Source: Nemertoderma westbladi (taxonomy: Eukaryota; Xenacoelomorpha; Nemertodermatida; Nemertodermatidae). From it: a stretch of 64,000 bases of DNA. The stretch spans positions 1-64,000 of the forward strand of contig JAUCBJ010007596.1 of NCBI GenBank assembly GCA_032718475.1, written 5' to 3'. Positions 58,658-64,000 of the stretch are shown here, in pieces. A program made the translations under genes and the position numbers. The notes beneath the pieces are model-generated. The model did not search any database. It was given only the letters and a program-made list of their open reading frames with translations, and was not told the origin of the DNA. Within the stretch, counting starts at the first letter, position 1. Each line of letters starts with the position of its first letter.

Positions 58658-60186
58658 GTATAATATTTAACACCTCGGCATACTGTCTGACTGTCATACC
58701 GAACCCTGGAACCAGTATGCCAGCAGCTTCTGACTTCAGGGCTTCAATTACCGGTACCATCTAAATAATAATTGTATAATGACGTAAACTCTGAAACTGG
58801 TACCGGTAAACGACAAACGGCAATCACGAAGTCTGCAGTGGGCCTACTTTAGTTCAGTACCGGTACGGCCAGACGCGGGGGCCCTGTACATGATTGAGTA
58901 AAAAATATAAGAAATAGGAAAAAATGCAGACGTCAAATGCATTGTCAACTGTAAGTTGTTTTTGTTTGCTGGTTTACCGGTAACCGATAGTCCAGTAGTC
59001 TGGTAGCTGGGTAGTGTTAGGCCTGTTCAGTACGTCTTCTGTCGTGCTGTCTTGTTCATCGGTAACCTGGTACCAGGACCAGCAGACCAGTGGTACCGGC
59101 AGTGGCAGACCGGACGGCAGGTGGCAGGACGGTCACAGCTAATGAAATCTGGAAATGGTACTGCCTGTACTGAAATAGTAATACAGAAATACTGCAATAG
59201 GCTACTGGCTGACTGGATGACTGGCCTACCGTAAAACAAGGCAGCGAGGTGGGTTTTGAGCTGGGGTGTCTAGATACATTGAGGTGACTTGATACAGCAA
59301 GTTAAGTTCTACTTTTTTCTTTAACGGATTGTAGGTGATAGCGTGATTTTATGATAAAAATTGAATGAAGTGAAAATTTTATGAAATTATAGACAAATAG
59401 CTGAATAGCAGAATAGATGAGAATTAGGCCTAGTAAAATACATTTTGCGATTGGTTCGCATTTATGCAGTTATGCGCAGGATACAGGGATAAGAAATAAT
59501 TTTACAAAAATTATTTTTGCATAGATAGGCTACCTAGCGGAGCGCTTAGATGGGCCTATAACAACATGACAGTATTGTAGTATTAAGAATATTAGATTAG
59601 GCCTATGTTCCCGTTCTTAAAAAAATCAAAAACTTACTTCTGTAGCCTACTTGTTTTAGCTACACCAATACACCTTCTGCACATCTTAATCTTACCTATC
59701 ATCAGCCTATTTGGGAATATCGCATCGCCATTCTGCCATTGGTTGGTGGTACCGTACCACCAATGGACCAATGTACGGTACCGTACCTAAAAAGTACTTT
59801 AGGCCTACCCAACCACCATCAAAGTTGGTTAATCAAATATTACAGAGTGGCGGCTCAAACCCTAATTAAAATTAAGGTTCCCCCCCAGAGCCCATTACCA
59901 CATTCATTAGTGTATTGGTACTATTGATATTGGCCCTTTGGGCTAATGGCATTTACCCCCGAATTAAGTTATGTTGGTAGTTGGTTGAGTGCGAATATCT
60001 CGCATCAGTGGCCCTAGTTAATAATTGTATTAAACTTTAAAGCAAAATGGTGGGTTATCTATTATCGCACAATTTTGAGCACATTATATTATATTTTTCG
60101 CATCTAAACAGAGTCGAAAAGTCAATAGAATATAAGAATACACCTACCTTTGTGTTAATAAATAAAGGAAATATATTATACCGCAG
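58658..60186. other. Intergenic or intron DNA upstream of the YME1L-like exons
   Basis: No exon could be placed here, although the first exons of the downstream gene, including the mitochondrial presequence, should lie in this stretch or further left. ACCGGT-rich segments occur at 58750-58870 and 59075-59130. Confidence 0.45.
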
Positions 60187-60427
60187 GCTGCTTTACTTTC
60201 GGTTGGTGGGATTCCGTTGTTGAGGATATGGCAGTGCCTACAGAAACCCGCCCCTAACAAACACAGATGCAACAAAAATAAACACAAGCCGGTCCCGTCT
60301 GCTGCAGTTCTAGACGACCCAGAGGTCCCCCTACTGGGAACCCCACAACTCCTTGATATTGCCGAGCCGTTATCAGCTACAAACATTAATTATTCTTCGT
60401 CAAACACTTTCTACGAGAACAAACATG
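60187..60427 (+). CDS. yme1l1: YME1L-like i-AAA protease, exon A (N-terminal region)
   Basis: The exon is framed by an acceptor (ACCGCAG, 60180-60186) and a donor GTAATT at 60428. It reads open in phase 0 and ends in phase 1 after TFYENKHG. A matching F-F-E-N-K-Y-G-like segment occurs before the membrane span of vertebrate YME1L1, which supports the assignment. The region is poorly conserved and has no catalytic residues. The initiating exon is not found, so the protein start is unknown. Confidence 0.65.
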
Positions 60428-60647
60428 GTAATTATTATAACCTAAACTGCTATCTTAGGAACAAAAACCTTCTAGCTTATTGGTTTCTAACTGTTACCGT
60501 TGGAGTTACTACTTAGCAATATATTTATTATTATATATTACATAGTTAGTGTACAGGAGGTATGTTAATATGTGACAGTACATAATTTATATATGACAGT
60601 TCATTTTCCATGTATCAACCCCCCTCTAAATGTTTGTATGATTGCAG

Positions 60648-60826
60648 GGCATCCTCAGACAGCTGTTACTAACCCACCCACACAGAGACACGGGTCCTGG
60701 CTTACCAGACCCTCCCTGACCCAGCACAGACCCCTACTACTACGTACCTACACGACAGTGCCCCGGAGATACTTCCAGTCTAGAGCGGCGCCGAAGGGGG
60801 ATTCACGTAGATCATCAGAGTTTACG
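60648..60826 (+). CDS. yme1l1: YME1L-like i-AAA protease, exon B
   Basis: The exon lies between the acceptor AG at 60646-60647 (GATTGCAG) and the donor GTATGT at 60827. Its 179 nt join exon A in phase (1 + 179 = 60 codons). It encodes a basic, Arg-rich segment (LLLRTYTTVPRRYFQSRAA) typical of a mitochondrial targeting or matrix-side region. It ends in phase 0 after SSEFT. Confidence 0.7.
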
Positions 60827-61310
60827 GTATGTTTTATCTGAACCAACCACTGCATATAACTACAGTTAATCGTTTCCAACACGATTATAAATAAGTTGAA
60901 CAACCGGAATTACGTTTGAAGCTTTGAACACCGTTATTCATTTTTTTTATTAATATTGATAGAAATCACAACAGTTTCCTTTCATAATTAATTGCTATTC
61001 CAGTTCTCCAATTCTGCCTGACTGTTCTATATCTGCCTATTTGCGTTGCGGTATAGTAATTATGCCCCGTATTGCGCCTTTGTAGATTTATGTTGAGATA
61101 TACACTTCCAAACACAATCCATTTTTCCAAGATAACTAGGCCTATTTACAATGTCTATTTCACCCAAGTACTACAACACCCTCTTCTTATAGAACCATTT
61201 ATTAAGTCCATTCAACTCCAACCCCCTCTCGAGAACAGTAAACACCTAACAACTTTACCCACTGCGGTTGTTCGCAGTTTACAATATATTATATTTTATT
61301 ATCCTCGTAG

Positions 61311-61659
61311 GACTCAGAACGGGGACACAGTTCGAGCAGCGGTGAAACCGAGGGGGAGTTCTCGGCTATCCAGTTGCTGAGTCGTCGTATAGACGACCTC
61401 CGTTCCGAGGTGGACCGTCTCCGGACCGGCCGGACGCGGTACTTCTGGAACGCGTTCCGGGTCGGTCTCTACGTCCTCATCATTTACCTGCTCGTCGGCG
61501 ACTCCATAATCAATCTATTCCGGTCGGACGAGCCCGGAGACGAGAAGAAGCCCGGACGCCTGTCCGGAATAAAGTTCCGGTTGTTCGACGATTCGCCCAC
61601 CGATGATTTCGACTTCGTCGCCGATACCGGCGTCCGATTCGGCGATGTTAAAGGGGTTC
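61311..61659 (+). CDS. yme1l1: YME1L-like i-AAA protease, exon C (coiled coil, membrane span, start of AAA+ domain)
   Basis: The exon follows the acceptor CCTCGTAG (61303-61310) and ends at a strong donor GTGAGA (61660), in phase 1. It encodes a Ser/Glu-rich segment, a short coiled coil (RRIDDLRSEVDRLR), one membrane span (FRVGLYVLIIYLLVG) and the entry to the AAA+ domain (DTGVRFGDVKGV). The form F-x-D-V-K-G-V is diagnostic for the YME1L branch of FtsH-type proteases. These act in the mitochondrial inner membrane facing the intermembrane space, in quality control and processing of the fusion protein OPA1. The Walker motifs and the HExxH zinc site must lie in exons to the right of the window. 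GC-rich codon use resembles that of dnmt1. Confidence 0.8.
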
Positions 61660-62108
61660 GTGAGAATTTATTAAATGATTACTTTTTTATTTATTTAATA
61701 ATTATTGTTCCAACTTTTACGGTTCATTTAGTTGGAGTGAACAGTGTATGTGGGAGGTCTACGTGTGAAGTAGAACAAACGATCGTAGTGAGTTACAATA
61801 AATCAACGAGTTCATAACATTTAAATTACTTTGCCTTGATTATATTCTTAGTTTCATTCGAAAATTGAATCGTTAACGAAACTGAAAAATAAAATAGATT
61901 TTGTTTTTGGGCAATTTTTTTGTGGAATTTCAAGTTTCGCAGACATGTTATTGGATGATACAAGTTATTGCAGTTTATTATCTCCGGTACATAACCGGAA
62001 TATATATTTTTGTTTTTGTTATTGCCACTGCAATATTTCTGACTTATTATATATATTTATTGAAATACTATGATTAACTGATTAAAGATATCTCAAGACT
62101 CTATAGTT

Positions 62109-63035
62109 ATGTCCTCGGCAGATCCCGATATTGCTACCGACAACAGCCACAGGTTCGTACGCTGCAGCGAGGCAATCCGCGCCCTGTTTCGCGTTCCGAA
62201 ACAAAATAAATCTGTCTCTCAAGACGACGAAAAATCCTTTTCTGACTTACTGACTACAATGCAAACTCTGCACAATAAGCTTTACTCCGATGTTTCTCGC
62301 GCCCGTGCCGATACTGTTTCAGCCGCCCACAAAAACGCCATCGCTGCCAAAGACCAACTGATTTCTACCCTCCACTATACCCCGGTCAGGGTGGAAGACA
62401 GTACGCAGTTATCAATCCCCGTCAATCCACCACTCATACCTACTTTTAGTGATGTTGTACGAGGTACAAGTACCAGTTCCAGCAGAAACCCACGATCAAC
62501 TACACCTCTCCAAAACAATAACACCAACATCACTACTCCCCCCACCATCCATGAGAACTCTCCTACCAATCAGCAAACCCAACGCACATACCACCGCCCT
62601 CCACCAATTATTGGAGCAAGATTGGGAACATCGTTAACAGTCGCTCGTAATACTCGCCAGAGATCGCGCAACTTAGCCCATATTTACATCGGTGGACTAG
62701 CCCCTTCAGTGAGCCCTGCTGATATTAAAGCCTACCTTCAAGACCAAAATCTACACTACCATGAGATCATCCGCAACTGCCACCTCCAGAGATTCATGGC
62801 GACAATGAATAGAACAATGGCGCTCCGATTTATTTCATCTAACGTGCAATCAGGAGGACCGAGACACACTGATGGACCCGCAGGTTTGGCAAGAAGGAGT
62901 AAATATACGGAACTACTACAGGCTCTCGGACCAAGAACGAATAGATCTGAATCTCAGACCACGCAGACAGAACGCAAATCGCAATTCACTAAATTAGCAA
63001 ACCCAATGACAACTACCCGAGTCTACTACCGGTAA
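62109..63035 (+). CDS. LINE ORF1 protein
   Basis: It encodes 308 residues from the ATG at 62109, uninterrupted. The N-terminal half is helical and charged, followed by a Ser/Thr/Asn/Pro-rich linker. A segment HIYIGGLAPSVSPADIKAYL (about residues 190-210) resembles the first strand and helix of an RNA-recognition-type fold found in LINE ORF1 proteins. The C-terminus is basic. The likely role is RNA binding in the LINE ribonucleoprotein particle. No zinc knuckle is seen. Confidence 0.65.
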   Translation: MSSADPDIATDNSHRFVRCSEAIRALFRVPKQNKSVSQDDEKSFSDLLTTMQTLHNKLYSDVSRARADTVSAAHKNAIAAKDQLISTLHYTPVRVEDSTQLSIPVNPPLIPTFSDVVRGTSTSSSRNPRSTTPLQNNNTNITTPPTIHENSPTNQQTQRTYHRPPPIIGARLGTSLTVARNTRQRSRNLAHIYIGGLAPSVSPADIKAYLQDQNLHYHEIIRNCHLQRFMATMNRTMALRFISSNVQSGGPRHTDGPAGLARRSKYTELLQALGPRTNRSESQTTQTERKSQFTKLANPMTTTRVYYR

Positions 63036-63062
63036 CCGTAGAAAACAATCTATTTTCATTTG

Positions 63063-63640
63063 TTTTTGCAATCCTTGGTCTGTAGTGAATAAGACTATTG
63101 AAACCAATCGCTTCATCATAGACAACGAGTTTCATATTCTAGCTCTCGCAGAAACCTGGCTTACTTCGAATGATTTCAATAATGCAGTCACCAATAAAAT
63201 GACACCACCTTCCTACTCCTTCGATCATGTACCTCGATTGACGGGGGGGGGGGGGGGTTTGGAATATTTCATCGTGACAACCTCCATGGAGAAAATCTCC
63301 CATTAGTACACTTTACCGCTTTAGAATCAATGGGGCTACAATTCAGAACACCAGCAGGACCACTGCGTATAATTGTTGTTTATCGTCCAGAGCCAACCAC
63401 AAGTGGAAATTCCTACAAACAATTCTTAGACGAATTCGAAGGTTATATGACACAGACCTTCATCAGTCAACACCATTGTTCGTGGAGATTTAAACCTACA
63501 CTTAGATACAAAGTCGCGTCCTATAGAACGCTTTAACAATATTCTAGAAAGACTAATATGCCTTACTCGATTTCTACACCAACCAACGCATCGCGCTGGT
63601 CATACAATATATGTCATTATTACACACATTGACCTACACT
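63063..63640 (+). pseudogene. LINE ORF2 endonuclease fragment
   Basis: The frame reads CNPWSVVNKT, then IIDNEFHILALAETWLTSND, the start of an apurinic-type endonuclease with its catalytic Glu in ETWL. A run of about 15 G (63242-63256) shifts the frame. Beyond it GIFHRDN, IIVVYRPEP and, after another shift, GDLNLHLD and HRAGHTI keep the endonuclease order. It is broken and lacks the reverse transcriptase. Confidence 0.7.
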
Positions 63641-63650
63641 GAAAAAAGTA

Positions 63651-64000
63651 AGTGGTGGTATTTTGTTAAAAAACTGCCGGTTTGCAAGAACTACCTGGGG
63701 TTGTTTTGCAACGAAAACCACCGCAGGTTGTTTTAACAAACCGGCGGTAAATAAACGTTGCCAAGAACTGGCAGTTGTGCAAACCGGGGGTTGATTATCT
63801 CTCGTAAAACCGGCGGTTCCTTAACCCCCAGTTGTTTAGAACCTAAAAATGCGTTGTAAAACCTCTGGTATTTTTTATCGCAAGGAACTGCCGGTTTCTG
63901 TAACCTCAGGTTCTGGTTTAACGCAAATTCCCGGTCGAATACTTAATCGGCATTTATTAACCTATGGTTAACTGCTGGTAACTGGCGTTTCAACTATTTA
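63651..64000. repeat. Short folded repeat with ACCGGCGGTT-type motifs
   Basis: From TACACTGAAAAAAGTAAGTG (63633-63652) onward, motifs such as AACTGCCGGTTT, AACAAACCGGCGGT and AAACCGGCGGTT recur on both strands every 20-60 bp up to the window end. It looks like the left part of a small non-autonomous transposon inserted in the LINE. The right end lies outside the window. Confidence 0.5.

Larger units (their letters stand above)
62109..63640 (+). mobile_element. LINE (non-LTR) retrotransposon, 5' part, in the YME1L-like intron
   Basis: A gag-like ORF1 is followed by the start of an endonuclease ORF2 in the usual order. The element is on the same strand as the host gene. It is cut at about 63640 by another repeat. 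ORF2 shows frameshifts, so this copy is dead. No reverse transcriptase is present in the window. Confidence 0.75.

Noticed and set aside
61374-61817. Exon C of the YME1L-like gene continuing as one frame to 61817
   Set aside because: A strong donor GTGAGA at 61660 follows the conserved DVKGV, and the sequence beyond turns AT-rich with no AAA+ motif; it is intron.

Overview
The window is eukaryotic and metazoan. It holds a maintenance-type DNA methyltransferase gene (RFTS, two BAH domains, C5-methyltransferase), a membrane-anchored fibrinogen-related lectin gene, part of a spliced gene for a YME1L-type mitochondrial protease, and a dense nest of animal-type transposons (BEL/Pao, Ty3/gypsy, LINE, piggyBac-like and other terminal-inverted-repeat elements). 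Coding exons are GC-rich and intergenic DNA is AT-rich. The palindromes TAGGCCTA and TACCGGTA recur throughout. This fits a marine invertebrate, but I cannot name the phylum from the sequence alone.

Layout. 1-5400: the 5' end of a BEL/Pao element on the minus strand, off the left edge, its LTR split by two later insertions (976-2204 and 2610-5059). 5400-9000: transposon remnants. 9195-12932: an intronless DNMT1-type gene without the CXXC domain. 13-18 kb: no gene, a few repeats and one foldback element. 18105-28244: a Ty3/gypsy element on the minus strand with 5-bp target duplications, carrying two nested insertions of one unusual repeat family (20340-22561 in pol, 24915-28132 in the 5' LTR). 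28.5-36.2 kb: inverted-repeat arms around a decayed second gypsy element. 36271-37239: the fibrinogen-related gene. 37900-55444: a young 17.5-kb BEL/Pao element with identical-length 1187-bp LTRs, target duplication AGCGA, a gag-pol frame with three in-frame stops, a nested piggyBac-like element, and an extra zinc-knuckle open reading frame between pol and the 3' LTR. 56892-58655: an inverted-repeat element carrying seven CTCF-like core motifs. 60187-61659: three exons of the YME1L-like gene, with a LINE and a short repeat element in the following intron.

Only three host genes are supported. They do not form a functional unit: the methyltransferase acts in the nucleus, the lectin at the cell surface, and the protease in the mitochondrial inner membrane. 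The most unusual items are a repeat family that inserts with 3-bp TGT/ACA duplications (one empty site is preserved in the partner LTR), the extra BEL/Pao reading frame with an in-frame UUUUUUA slippery heptamer, the CXXC-less DNMT1, and the CTCF-like array inside a transposon.
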